Made by a program: the position numbers and the translations under genes
Notes under the pieces: model-generated
Database searches by the model: none
The model's input: the letters and a program-made list of their open reading frames with translations, nothing else
What the model was told of the DNA's origin: nothing
NCBI RefSeq assembly: GCF_023159225.1
Contig: NC_063184.1
Coordinates: 12,265,528 to 12,329,527, forward strand
DNA: 64,000 bases
Source: Perognathus longimembris pacificus
Lineage: Eukaryota; Chordata; Mammalia; Rodentia; Heteromyidae
Reading direction: 5' to 3'
Shown: positions 32,510 through 44,415 of the stretch, piece by piece
Layout: each line of letters begins with the position of its first letter
Numbering within the stretch: the first letter of the stretch is position 1

Positions 32510-32870
32510 GAACATTTGCATTGAAATTGTAACTGTAAGTGGGAAGCACTCAGAGGTGGAAGGCTTAGTGGGTAATTGACTCATGACGTGCGATTCCTGC
32601 CCTTACCTTTTCACCCATCCATTTCACATTTTCTCCCCTGAGAAAGCTTCCCTCTCTCGATGTGTGAAGATACAGTAAGGGATTGGCAGCCTACAGTCCT
32701 GCAGAATACATCCCCAGAAACCCAACCATGCTTGGCCATCTGATTTCCAGCCTCCACAACTTCCAACCAGACAATAACCAGACTCCAGAACAGACTGTGA
32801 GAACTACGCTTCTGATGTCTGTAAATCCTCGTGTGACACATTGTTGTAACAGCTGGAACTGTCTAATAAT
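32510..32870 (+). mobile_element. MLT1/MaLR-type solitary LTR, decayed
   Basis: 'ttgaaattgtaactg...agaggtggaaggcttagtggg' matches the 5' half. 'gtgaagatacagtaaggg...cagaatacatcc', 'gatttccagcctccacaac' and 'cagactgtgagaacta' match the 3' half of MaLR LTRs. No internal coding region adjoins it, so I read it as a solitary LTR. The overlapping 76- and 87-codon frames are not genes. Confidence 0.7.
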
Positions 32871-33058
32871 ACACAGGATCGTGAGTGCTTTGTGCTTCAG
32901 TAGTCTTATCTATAAAATAAAAAGGTTGAGAGTGAGGTACCCTTAAGATCTATATAAGAGAGAAAAAGTTCTGAATCTATACAAAATGAAACTATTTTGT
33001 CAATGGAGTCTAGAGAATGCTGTACGTTGGCAAAGAAGTCATTAAAAGAAGCTCCCAT

Positions 33059-33252
33059 GCGGGCTGGGGATATAGCCTAGTGGCAAGAGTGCCTGCCTCG
33101 GTATACCCGAGGCCCTAGGTTCGATTCCCCAGCACCACATATACAGAAAACGGCCAGAAGCGGCACTGTGGCTCAAGTGGCAGAGTGCTAGCCTTGAGTG
33201 GGAAGAAGCCAGGGACAGTGCTCAGGCCCTGAGTCCAAGGCCCAGGACTGGC

Positions 33253-33292
<40 letters not shown>
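33059..33292 (+). mobile_element. SINE IDL-Geo, youngest-looking copy
   Basis: Near-consensus body with an uninterrupted A-tail of 39 (33254-33292) and a perfect target duplication 'aaaagaagctcccat' (33044-33058 and 33289-33303). Confidence 0.99.
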
Positions 33293-33294
<2 letters not shown>

Positions 33295-33303
33295 AGCTCC
33301 CAT

Positions 33304-33690
33304 AAATTATCCTGATTAAATTCAGCTAGAAGAGGGTAAGAATCATTCCACATACTCTCATAGTATTATGTCATGTATTTCATAAAACACTATCAAAGTA
33401 TCTCAAGTTCTTCCTCATAGCCATTAGAATCACCAGAACAGGTCTGCACACGCATAAATGCTCATTCACCAAATTAGACAAACATGCACACATATTCACT
33501 TACACACACAGACACAATCTTTATTCATCTTGTGTTACACAAGTAAGAAGTTACACTCACTTGCTTCATCTTCCAATGCTGCATAGAAATACACTACTAG
33601 TATCTATTCTTATCCATGGATTTAATCTAAAAGAGCCTTAAGGGAGCATTTTAATATACTCGGACCTACCAAAATTAGCATTCTTTCATT
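33304..33690. other. Unique DNA with CACA-rich patch
   Basis: A weak CA-rich area lies near 33480-33515; nothing else is recognised. Confidence 0.45.
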
Positions 33691-33694
33691 TTTA

Positions 33695-33898
33695 TTTTAT
33701 ATTTTTGGCCAGTCATGGGCTTGAACTCAAGGCTTGAGCACTGCCTGTGAGCTTCTTTTGCTCAAGGCTAGCACTCTATCTCTCTTAAGAAACAGCACCA
33801 TTTCCAGCTTTTTCTGTTTATGTAGTACTGAAGAATTGAACCTGAGGCTTCATGTATGCTAGGCAAGCACTCTACCACTGAGCCACATTCCCAGCCCC
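33695..33898 (-). mobile_element. SINE IDL-Geo, older
   Basis: 'ggccagtcatgggcttgaactcaagg' to 'gcaagcactctaccactgagccacattcccagcccc'. The left monomer keeps a more ancestral ID sequence ('atgctaggcaagc'). Confidence 0.95.
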
Positions 33899-34369
33899 AA
33901 ACTCGAATTTTATTGTTTTTTAGAAAGTATGGGAATTCTTCCAAACAATCTCCAATTTGCTCTAACCTTCATTCTTATAAATAATTATTGCACAAGTTTT
34001 GTTCCTCTGTTAGCTCAGATTAATTCCGACATTATTTGTGTGTTTCATGATGCTGCTATTAAAGGATGTCTTCTGTCCTGAGTATTTATAATTCTTTATT
34101 ATGCTTATGTATTGTTTGAGAGGAAATTATTTGACTTGAAGGACTTTTGTGCAAATTTCTTATGTGATGACTGGTAGAAAATACTGCTAATATTTTAATA
34201 CAGGGACTTAAATTGTATTTAGAACTAATATAGGGCACAGTCCTGCATTTAATCACAATATCTCCAATTATAAGTCCTGATGAAATGTGTTATTTTTATG
34301 TACTGATTACTTAGGACATTTTCTAGTTGAGTTAAAATTGTCATTATATTTTAATATGTTATTTTTACT
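33899..34369. other. Unique AT-rich DNA
   Basis: No element recognised. Confidence 0.5.
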
Positions 34370-34495
34370 ATTATCCCTGAAGTGCTTTGAAGTGGGTTCA
34401 TATTATAAACCCATTTTTCTGCTCAAAGAATTGATGTGCAAAGACGCTGCATAACTTAGCAAAGATCACACATCTGAGAACCAAATTCAATTACT
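34370..34495 (-). mobile_element. MIR fragment
   Basis: 'attataaacccatttttctgctcaaag...cataacttagcaaagatcacacatctgagaaccaaattc' follows reverse-strand MIR. Confidence 0.6.
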
Positions 34496-34899
34496 GAAAA
34501 TAACTTTCAAAGAACAAAAGGTTATATAAACATAATAGTCTTAACAGATTATAAAGAACAAAAGATAGGAACCCAAACAGAGATTACCTCATCTGCCCTG
34601 ATGTTTTCAGTTAAAAAAAAAAAACTTGAAAAACTTTTGAAAGAAGTCTAATGCTAAAGTTTAGGTTAACAAAGAACCATATATGTAAACACAAATTCAA
34701 ATATTTCCATAGAAATATAGGGAGATAAAGTAAATGTCTTATAGTCCAGACTGTCATTTGGATGATTTTTAAATCCATCTTGGATCCATTTTACCCTTAA
34801 AAGAGAAATGAAATTGAAACTAGAGTTCATGCTAACTCTGCTAGGTATCAATCTTGAAAGGCACTTTTGTATTTTATGTATGTGTGTGTTTAAGTGTTA

Positions 34900-35102
34900 T
34901 TTTGTTTTTGCACCAGTACTGGGGCTTGATGCGATCCCTTAGGTTTATTCACTCAGGTTGACTTTCTACCATCTGAGCCATAGCTTCGCTTCTGACTTGT
35001 TGCTGGTTAATTGGAGAAAAGTCTCAGGGACTTTTCTGCCTGGACTGGCTCCACACCTTGATCCTCATATCCCTGTCTCCTAAGCCACCAGTGTCAAGCC
35101 AC
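34900..35102 (-). mobile_element. SINE, 7SL-head + Geo tail
   Basis: 'gcaccagtactggggcttga' to 'aagccaccagtgtcaagccacc'. Diverged; a TG-rich patch (34876-34900) precedes it on the tail side. Confidence 0.88.
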
Positions 35103-36230
35103 CTTTGTATTTTCTAAGGCATGGTATACCCAGGACAGTAACTTCCTCAGAGAATGTTGCTACAGATATTAAAGTCATCAAATTGTTTCATGCAGTTGAT
35201 TCTTTGCCTGTTCTAACTTCTGTGTGGTTCTCATCTGGAAAGCGTTCTCCAGTCTGGCTGTGGTACATAACGTGACATCATGAAATAGTCACCATTAGTA
35301 AACAGCAAATATATCACAAAAATAAGCGTAGAGACAGAGAGATTCATACCAATGAGACGGCAAATCCAGATGGTAGACAAGAAACTGACCCATACTGCCT
35401 CTTGGTGCAACCCTTCCCTTCAGCACACACACGTTTGGGTATCCCTTATGTCATAAAGAGAAAAATATTTCTTTTAAATATGTATCTATTTCAGCTGTTA
35501 TTCTATTTAATATCTTCATTGGTACAAAAAAAGACCTGATTTTCTACAATGCATTTTGTCTTGCATTTACCACTCCTGCTTTAGTCTTCAGGAAACAGAT
35601 GCCTTTACAAAACATGTTCATGACTCTGCTACACCCATAATTCCAACAAGCAACCATTCTTTGGACTTTTTTTTGCAAGTTGCTTATTTACTATTTTCCC
35701 TTGTCTTCTGAAAATTCACTTGTGTTTGTTTTCATTATTTCATTTATATTTTATTTTCTACTTTCTACTACTTGTGGATCACCTGTGTTGACTCCACTTA
35801 CCTGATCTCCATCAAGAAAACAAACACCAGCCTAATTAAGGCCCTACAAACCTATCAGAGCAACCAAATACAAAAGGCTGCTGGGGGCAAAGAGGGGGAT
35901 TCAAAATAACAGAGGCTGAGGGCTTCTAGGGGCCTATACCCAAAACTTCTAATTCAGTATAGATGAGGCCTGAACTTTGCTATTTTTAACAAGTTTCTAA
36001 GTGATGCTAAGACTGTCTGGGAAGCAGAATTTGAAAACAACTGCCTTCACATTCCTTCCTATCAACATTTTTCTATTATGTACTTACATTCAGAAACTTT
36101 CTTCTATGATGATTTTAACTATTTTGTCTGAAGTCACTGTTAAATGGATATCCTAAGCCTTCCTACTAAACTTCATTCTCAAACTTCCATTGCACATGTA
36201 TGCTGTCCCCCACCCCCTTGAACTTCATGT
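35103..36230. other. Unique non-coding DNA
   Basis: No element recognised. Confidence 0.45.
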
Positions 36231-36429
36231 GTACAGCCCAGCTTGCCATCTTCCTTCACAGGAAGCACCCCAGCCTTGGGATTACTTTCTTCTTTGCCCC
36301 TGAGAGGACCCATCACTGCCCTAGATAGACATCCAGATTCAGTACTGGGATATCGTTTTTCTTCCTCTGTTTTCCATCAAGCTTTGCATCCCCTGACTGC
36401 CTTCCCTTTATTGTTACTGTGCCATGTCA

Positions 36430-36590
36430 TCACAAGTATTCATTACTTCACACCTGGACTCTGGTAATCACATCTCTTTTTTTGTTTCTTGCCCCAGACA
36501 ACTCTGTCCACATACATAACTACTGTCAGATTAATCCCCTTCAAATATTGCTTTTGTCAACTTGGATCATTTCCTGCTGATGATGCCAGG
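36430..36590 (+). mobile_element. L2 3' fragment (tentative)
   Basis: 'cacctggactctggtaatcacatctc', 'cttgccccagacaactctgtccac', 'actgtcagattaatccccttcaaat' and 'ggatcatttcctgct' follow the order of the L2 block 'ctggactactgcaatagcctcc...tgccagattaatctttctaaa...tgatcatgtcactcccctgct'. Confidence 0.5.
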
Positions 36591-37165
36591 GCTTTTCCAT
36601 TGATGTGGGCCATAAATGGATTACAGGTGTGCTACTAGATCTAGTTCCTAAGCCATCGGGGCATCTTGCCTGGCCTGGGACAGTTAAGCCTTAGAACAGC
36701 CAGGAGCAGGGGCAGCCAAAGAGCAGTGCTTGTCCTCCTTGCTGACCCTGAATGGGCCATCTCCTCTACGCCATGCCCCAGGAGGCCAACTTGGGAGGGA
36801 AGATACACTGGGAAGGGCACTGGCCTGGAGTTTGCGTGAGGCTGACATGGGGCACATCACCCTGCCTTAAACTTACCATTCAGCACAGCAGCTGATCTGA
36901 TATATTCATAAGAGGTAACTTTTACATTAACGCTCAGGGGGAAAAATGTACCAACTTATAGGGAATGGGAAACAGTCTCCCGCCCACCAATGAATTGTCT
37001 CTCCCTGAGATAAGGGAGAATTTAAACCAGATTATTGAAGAAGCAGTCAATTAGAAAAACAACAATGGTGTTGGCAAGAGAAATTCAGTGAGGATGATAT
37101 TTATGAATGACAGATCCCCCACAAGGTTTAGGAGGACCATGAAAGTGAATCTGGGAATCAAGATC
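36591..37165. other. GC-richer unassigned segment
   Basis: 36600-36900 is clearly richer in G and C than its surroundings, with patches like 'gccatgccccaggaggccaacttggg'. I recognise no family or coding frame. Confidence 0.4.
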
Positions 37166-37169
37166 TTGT

Positions 37170-37310
37170 GAAAGACAGAACAAGGTACTAAATAGAAGCA
37201 TTGGAGCCTGGGTTCAAACCCTGGCTTTAATCCTTCTAGCTCTTTGAACTTGGGAAATTGCTTGACAGTCCTAGGCTTTGGGTCTTCATCTGTGTGTAAT
37301 ATATTAGTAG
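37170..37310 (+). mobile_element. MIR
   Basis: 'gcattggagcctgggttcaaaccctggctttaatccttctagctctttgaacttgggaaattg' is a good match to the central MIR, followed by the decayed 'gggtcttcatctgtgtgtaat'. Confidence 0.85.
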
Positions 37311-38064
37311 TGACCAATCACATCATGGTGAACACTGGATGGTCACATGAAAAAGTCCCATCGACCAATGACAGCCAATGAGCACTAAGTCACATTCACA
37401 TTACCTGTGCTTATATCCCTAACCTTCACTGCAGAGCTGGTGTGAAGAATGCCAGAAAACAATGGTGATGAAATGTTGACTTATCCACTTGATTTCAGGG
37501 AAAGCAAAGACCAAACAGAATAAACATAATACATGTCATCATGATCTGTAAGAATTATGTCTTTTTTAAAAAACTGAACAATATGTTCACATTATGGTTT
37601 TATACCTCCAATGTAGGATACCATTCTTTCCAGTTTTGATATGACAGTGTATTTGTCCTAGCAACCAGAGTCCAGACTCTTGATGTCAGGAAGTAAATAT
37701 CAAACAAGGATTCGCGTGCTAATTCTTAATACTCATCCTTAACTCTAAGATTACATCAAATTTAGATTAAACTACTTTCAGCTGCTCTTGTTTTTGTAAG
37801 GGCTTTAACTAATAGTGAATTATTACCCTTATTAACAAGACATGGTTTTAAAACAGATATCAGAATAATTTTATGAAGTAAGGCTAACTTAAATTAAGAA
37901 ATGTTTTAACAATGTGTTGTTGATGTGTTTAGAAATATCTTTCCATCATCAATTCACTTTATAATTCTCACTTTTAAATTAACTGTGTTTAAAAATTATT
38001 AATGTTGTTGGCCTGAATTTGCTGAGATGGCAAGCAGTTGACAATTCTTTCAGCAAAATATTCT
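37311..38064. other. Unique AT-rich DNA
   Basis: No element recognised. Confidence 0.5.
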
Positions 38065-38065
38065 T

Positions 38066-38287
38066 TTTTGTTTAGTAGTACTGGAATTTTAGCCCAGAGC
38101 CTCTCACATGACTTGCTTGCTCAGCTGGTGCTCTACCACTTGAGCCACACTTCCAACCTGGATCTTTGCTAGTTAATTGGAGAGGGAATCTTGAAGACTT
38201 TTCTGCCCAGACTAGTTCTAACTGAAGTCCTCTAGAATTTAGCCTCCCAGTTACCAGGATTACAGACATAAGCCACCAATTCCAAGC
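38066..38287 (-). mobile_element. SINE, 7SL-head + Geo tail
   Basis: 'agtagtactggaattttagcccagagcc' to 'aagccaccaattccaag'. The short duplication 'aaaatatt' flanks it (38055-38062 and 38289-38296). Confidence 0.9.
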
Positions 38288-38392
38288 TAAAATATTGTCC
38301 TTTTAATTTAAAAACCTACACATGTTCTAATTTAACACAGACATGGTTGTCCTTTTCATACAGCTTATCATTTTTAAAAAATGGTAGTTACA

Positions 38393-38665
38393 TTGTCCCT
38401 CATACTCCCCCTCCTCCCCCTTTCCCTTCCCCCCCCCCCCCCGGCCCCGGAGGTGTTCAGTTCACTTACACCAAACAGTTTTGCAAGTATTGCTTTTGTA
38501 GTTGTTTGTCTTTTTTTACCCTGTGTCTCTCAAATTTGGTATTCCCTTTCAATTTCCTACTTCCAATACAAGGTAACAAACAGTACAAGAAATGTATCCT
38601 ATGCCTAATGTATGAAACTGTAACCTCTCTGTACATCAGTTTGATAATAAAAATTTGAAAAAAAA
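38393..38665 (+). mobile_element. Young L1 3' UTR with 5' inversion
   Basis: 38393-38570 is the reverse complement of the L1 3' UTR upstream part. 38571-38665 is the direct 3' end ('aggtaacaaacagtac...gataataaaaatttgaaaa'). The target duplication 'atggtagttaca' occurs at 38381-38392 and 38666-38677. The inverted part holds a C14 run (38429-38442). Confidence 0.97.
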
Positions 38666-38679
38666 ATGGTAGTTACAAA

Positions 38680-39610
38680 AAATGTTTAATTGAATTAACT
38701 CTGTATCTACAAAAGTGGTCATCCATCAAGACAAAGATAAACTTCTACTAATAGAAGAAGGAAATTTTTTTTCTGTAAAATGAGTAAAGACAAGACAGTT
38801 TCCTTTAAGAAGACTCTAGCATTTGCTTCAGTGTGTCCGTGTTTTAAGCCAAGAAGCAGTTTTTAGAGTTTAACCACATGCAAAGTGTTCATCTCATCCT
38901 TCTCCTCATGAGCCATCACAAAAGGTACTCTTAAGTTAAAAACACAAATGTATTTCTGTAACAATGATGGCACCTCTCTACTCTTTCTCTCACAACACAA
39001 AGCACACATCTCAGATTGACATTTTCATCTCAACTGGCTAACCTGGCAACAGTCACAACTATATTTGTCAATAGGTTAACTTAGCACAACACAAACTGGA
39101 GTGACAGCACAGGAACTTTCACGGGGTAAGGTACAACACATAGGGCTACACAATGCCACCTGTAGATGTGTGGGCATCAAAATAAAAAGCAACAAAAAGG
39201 TATCTTGCCAGGTGCTTTTTTTTAGGATAAAAAGCATAATGATGAGACACCTTTGTAATAGAAAAGTTGTTAAGATCAACTCAGACTTGATATTAAATTT
39301 GCTATTCTACCAAGTAGGAGGCTACTGAAATACAAGCATCAATGTATTTAAGCAGCTATGCCTCAACCAACAGACTGAAGAAAGGACATTTAACATGACT
39401 GTGTAAATATTTCATTTAGCCTGACATAGGAATGTATGATTCCATAAAAATTGTTCTTGCCTGAGATTATTTTTAAACACTTTTTATTTAGAACAAATCA
39501 ATTTTCCAAGTAAGAATAGCAGTCACTGAAGGATATATATGCTATATTTTTCCTTCAAGTTTTTTTTATTTTTTTTTATTTTTCAATCATGAGATTTAAA
39601 GAGGTCTAAT
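38680..39610. other. Unique non-coding DNA
   Basis: No element recognised. Opposed frames of 67-75 codons at 39076-39328 show no domain. Confidence 0.5.
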
Positions 39611-39611
39611 A

Positions 39612-39765
39612 ATTCCAGGTACTGAGCTCATGAGAGTAGTGCCAACTGCTCAGGAGGCTGAAATCTGAGGACTGCAACTCAAAGCCAACCTGGGCAGATA
39701 AATCCAAAAGACTCTTATCTTCAATTAAACATCATAAAGTGTAAGGCCAAGTGTAAGCTCAAGCT
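39612..39765 (+). mobile_element. SINE, 7SL-head, decayed Geo
   Basis: 'aactgctcaggaggctgaaatctgagg...caaagccaacctgggcag...ctcttatcttcaattaaacatc' is the head; the Geo half is mostly lost ('ggccaagtgtaagctcaagctttgag'). Confidence 0.8.
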
Positions 39766-40885
39766 TTGAGACAAGACGTCAGGCAAAAGACCACACCCCT
39801 TAGCTCTCATTTTATTCGTCTTTCTTTGTGTTGTTTTGTTGTTGTTGTTGTTTTTATAGTTCAAATGAAAATAGGTAGCAGTCCAGGAACAGATTCTGGA
39901 AGGCATTCTGACCCATCCAAAGAATGACTCAAATGAGGCAAAAAATGAAAGGACATTTGAAGAAATCAATCAGGTTTAGAAGGGAGTTTGTAGATGAGCT
40001 CAGATTTCAAAAGGACCTTCTGAAAGCTGGAGTAAAAATCTAGAACAAAAATAAATGGAGAAGAGGAAGGTGCTAACGTGTGTTAACAGAAGGCCATGAG
40101 CGCTTCAGTTTGTATACCCTCAGGCTCTGAAGACATTCTAGCCACCAATAAGGATTCATAAATGTATAAAATGATAAATATGAAATCCCCCAAAAAGAAG
40201 TGAAGACAAGTGTTTATGAAAAGTTATTTGTATTTTTCAGAAAACAGAGAGACAGAAGACTAAGACCCATTTTTATCTCATCATCTCCTCACCTATGAGC
40301 GAATAGTAGGGAAGTACTCCCAATCCATTACAGACAGCATTAAGGGCATTACCCCCACTTCTCAGCTCAGTAAACCCACTGCAGCCAGTGAGTAACTTTC
40401 CTTTCTAGTGCACGAGGGCCAATAAGAGACACCAGCTATGAGCTTCCTCTGCCCAATTCCCTTGGTCCCATGGCACTCTCACTTTGAAATCATCAGGAAG
40501 AAAAAAATACTCCTAACAATATTTAATATAGATTTTTGTTCTATAGCCTACCAAGACTCCATAATGTCTCGCCTCAACAACTCTCGCCTGTTTCATAAAA
40601 TTTAAGCCACAGGTGCATTTGCTCTTTGCCATTTCTTAATCAGTCACTGAGCCCTGGTAAAAAAGAAATTCAAAACAGCCTTTTAGGAAGGGGGAACCTT
40701 TTTCTGCCAAGAGCCATTTGGGTGTTTATAACATCATTTACAGGCCATCTACAATTATCAATACAGGCAAATGCTCACAAGCAGTCAGGAAGATTAAAAA
40801 GAAAGAGCATGTTTCTATCCCATAATAGACATTCCTTTCTCATCCCACAAAATTTATGTTATTACTTTGATGGACTTAATTTATA
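39766..40885. other. Unique non-coding DNA
   Basis: No element recognised. The 113-codon plus frame (40626-40967) runs into the L1 and has no known domain. Confidence 0.45.
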
Positions 40886-40969
40886 TTGTAAACTCAAGTT
40901 TAAAGTTTTGAGTTTAAATCTCAGTACCACCAAACAAAAGCAATCAAAAAACAAAAAAATGAATTAAAG

Positions 40970-42565
40970 ATCTAAATTAAACACCACAAACTAAAATACT
41001 ACTAGAAAACAATGTAGAGGAGATACTTCAAGACATTGGTGTAGGCAAAATAAATTAAAAAATAAATAAACTTGTCTAAGGCCTCAAAAGCACAAGAAAC
41101 TAAAAACAAACTAGAAAAATGGATTATGTCAAGCAGAGAAACTTCCGCACAGTAAAGGGAACAACCAGTAGAGAAGTGTCAACAAGTACAATAGAGAAAA
41201 CATTTACCCAACAAGGGATTTATATCTAGCATACATAAAGAACTCAACTAACCAGGAAAAAAAAGTACAATTTTAAGATGGCAAATGATATGAACTGATA
41301 TATTTCTAAAGAAAATATGCAAATTATCCAACAAATAGTTGAAAAAATTACACAATCTCAGGGAAAATACACAATCATCAGGAAAATATAAGCCAAAACC
41401 ACAGTGAGCTACCATCTTATAAAAAAGATACAATAACACATTAGGTTATTGAGAATATAGAGAAAGGGAGACTATTATACACTATTAATGGGAAAGTAAA
41501 TCAATAAAGCCATTATGAAGAACAACCTATAGGTTCCACAAAAACCAAAAAAATAAAACTACCACATGATCCACTACTGACTATGTGTTCAAAGGAAATT
41601 AAAGTACTACATCAAAGAAAGGCCTGCATTTTTGTGTTTATTATAGCACTAGTTATGCTAGCTAAGATACGAAATAAAGAAAGTATCTATCAACAGACAA
41701 ATGGGCAAAGAAAAATATGTTGCACACACATAATGAAGTATAATTCAGACATAAAAAGGAAATGAAGCCATGTGCTGGTAGTTTATCTCATGCTTGTAAT
41801 CCCAGCTACTCAAAAGGTTTAGATCTGAGGATTATGATTCTAAAACAGCCTCAACAGGGAAGTCAGTGAGACTTTTATTTCCAATTAACCACCAAAACAC
41901 AAACAAACAAACAAAAAACCAGACGTGGACCTGTGGAACTGTGTAGAGCTCCAGGTTTGAGAGGAAACGCTATGGGACAGTGCGTAGGACCTGAGTTCAA
42001 GCCCAGTAAGAGTACAAAAATAAATAAATAGATAAGTAAATAAGGAACCAAATAAATAAAGGATATAATAACAAATGTTGAGATAAATAAATAAGGAATG
42101 AAATCCAATTATGTGTAGTGACATGAATAGATAGGGGAGGACAGTATCATGGTCAGTGAAACTCAGCCTAAGACAATACCACTTGTTTGGGAAAACTTTT
42201 GATTTTGAATTTCTCCTATGGGAAACTAGAATAGTGATCATCAACAACTAGGAAGAGTAGAAGATAAACATGGAGATAGGTAAAATAACAGATTCCAAAG
42301 TTCAATTAGGTGAAGTTAGTTCTGATATTCTATAACACAATAGGGAAGCAGCAGACTTCAACAATGTATGATACCTTTCAAAACAACAAGAAACAAACAA
42401 GAGTCTAAAGACTCCCCACAAAAATAATGATAAATGTTCGAGACAGAATTGCTCTTTGACCGATTCAATCATTGTATATTATGTCCGTATATCAAATTAC
42501 ATTGCCCTAATGTGCCAAATAATATGTACAAACATTATGCCAATTAGAACTTGTTCAGTATTGCA
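40970..42565 (+). mobile_element. Old L1 (L1M-like) 3' half: ORF2 C-terminal region + 3' UTR
   Basis: 40970-41765 aligns by eye along the last part of mammalian L1 ORF2 ('ttcaagacattggtgtaggcaaa', 'aagcagagaaacttccgcacag', 'caagggatttatatctagcatacataaagaactc', 'tatcaacagacaaatgggcaaag', 'ataatgaagtataattcagacataaaaagg'), with many stops. 42093-42565 continues into the 3' UTR ('attctataacacaatagg', 'atatgtacaaacattatgccaatta'). A SINE splits it. Confidence 0.92.
41766..42092 (+). mobile_element. SINE, 7SL-head + Geo tail, inside L1
   Basis: 'ctcatgcttgtaatcccagctactcaaaagg', linker expanded with '(caaa)n', Geo half diverged ('gtggacctgtggaactgtgtag...cctgagttcaagccc') and a long AAAT-rich tail. 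The flanking 'aaggaaatga'/'aaggaatgaa' marks the target duplication. Confidence 0.9.
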
Positions 42566-42828
42566 GTTAGTGCCTTCATTGGTTGGATAATCATGTCAAA
42601 ATATCTTCAATGATAAGATTTAAGAGACAAAAACATAAGGCACTGAATATGGTTTAAAAACATGAACTTCTAAGTGTATGCTGCTGTGCTTTTATTTCAG
42701 AAATAATTTGTATGAACAGAGATTATGAAGGTTATTTGGTTGTGAAGTAAACTTTATCCCAAATAAATGACCAAAGATTTCTTTTTCAGTTACGAGTTTT
42801 TAGGCTCAAATATATAGTGCTTACACAG

Positions 42829-42866
<38 letters not shown>

Positions 42867-43940
42867 CGCAGAGAGGTTATTGTACATTGCTGAATTACAT
42901 CTGCTTACATCTGAGGTTTCGAGCTCATAGTATGAATACCATCTAATACAGGGAAGGAAACAACCAGATGAGGAAGGTTTATCTTAGTCAAGAAAAGACT
43001 AGTTGGATAAATGCTGACAGGTTTTAAGATGTGTCATGCTAGTCCTCTTGGGCCAGCTAACAAAATTAGAACTCAATAGATACAGACCTCTATCAATTAG
43101 AAACCTTTTCAGAATCAACTTGGCCGCCTCTCCTTACCTGTCAGAAATGTGTCCAGTGGCAGCTAAAGAGCCACCTGTGAGCTCCTCTGAGCCCTTCTAG
43201 AGATAGTTTCTCGTATTTGGAGGATTTTGCTGGCTTACAATTCTGTAGTGTGGTGTGTCATGCAATAGCTTATTGACACGAGGTTTTTGTTGTTGATATT
43301 GCTGTTTCTGTTCATTTTCTATGCTTCTGATTTTCCCTCCCGTAGAGCCCCATTAAATCTATTTGAACAGCACTTACTAGTATACAAGCGCTAGCTACCC
43401 TGCAATATCTCCTCGCAACACTATCCTCTGAAATGTTTTGAAGTTGTGCCAGCTGAAACCATAAGCATTAGCGCCACTTCCCTTTAGAGCTTTCATTCTA
43501 TCTCTGCCATTGGATCAGTCCCAGGAGAGGCCAAGGAGACTTGTTTTACAAACACAAACCACATCATGCCTCTATTTATCCAGTCCAACAAAACAGGAAG
43601 TAATTGTGACTCTAGAGCCATAGTGTTCAATACTGGTGTGTTCCTCAGCCACATTTCCCTTCTAGGGACTCTCTATGGTGACTTGACTACACCAACAACT
43701 ACACTCTCAACAAGCCTCCCTTCCCGCTGGGCCCATCTGAGGAGACGGGAGGCATGAAAGAAAGCAGGGTTGTGTGCCAGGTGGGACCAAAGGGGCACAA
43801 GAATCTCTACAATTCCTTTTCTCACATAGAAAAGAACTATGGCAAGGATAAAGGCATTCATTCAAAAAAAGAACCATCAAGAAACCACGTGGATTAATTT
43901 TTCCTGTACAAAGCCAAACACTATAATACTTTCGTAGATG
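42566..43940. other. Unique non-coding DNA around a CA repeat
   Basis: Apart from the CA microsatellite I recognise nothing. The 62-112-codon frames around 43566-44045 overlap on both strands. Confidence 0.45.
42834..42865. repeat. (CA)n microsatellite
   Basis: About 32 bp of pure CA. Confidence 0.95.
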
Positions 43941-43944
43941 AGTA

Positions 43945-44415
43945 AATTGGGTTTTGTGTGTGTCTGTATCGATATATGTGCTATGATGTGAGTAGTGTAT
44001 GCATGTACATATGTGGTGGTGGGGTATATTGTAGGGTTGTGGCAAAGATTTGGTGGGTAGGTGGGGGTATGTGATGTGTTGTATGGTGTAATATGTGTGA
44101 GTGTGGGTGTTGTGTGTTGTGGTATGTGTGGTGTTGTCAGGGTTGTAATAGAGGTATGTGGGTAGGTACCCCTTATGTCTGTATGTGACTTATATGTGTG
44201 GTGTGAGTGTATACAATGTGTGGTGTGTGTGTATACAATGTGTGGTTTGACCAGAGGTATGGGGAGGTATTTCGAGGGAGGGGGTAAATGGGTAGGATGT
44301 GTGTGTAGGTATGGTATAAGATATGCATGTATATATGTGTGTGTGTGCTGTGTACATAACTGAAAGTAGAGGAAATACACACAGTGAGTTGCAATAGTGA
44401 TACACAAACACACAA
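43945..44415. repeat. Degenerate TG-rich tract, ~470 bp
   Basis: Imperfect TGTGG/TATG/GTGT sequence with a 22-bp period pair ('gtgtatacaatgtgtggt' at 44207-44224 and 44229-44246). The 178-codon minus-strand Thr/His/Pro-rich frame across it is a by-product of composition. Confidence 0.9.

Noticed and set aside
43877..44413. 178-codon minus-strand open frame
   Set aside because: It lies wholly in TG/CA-rich low-complexity DNA. The Thr/His/Pro/Tyr composition mirrors CA, and overlapping frames are open for the same reason.
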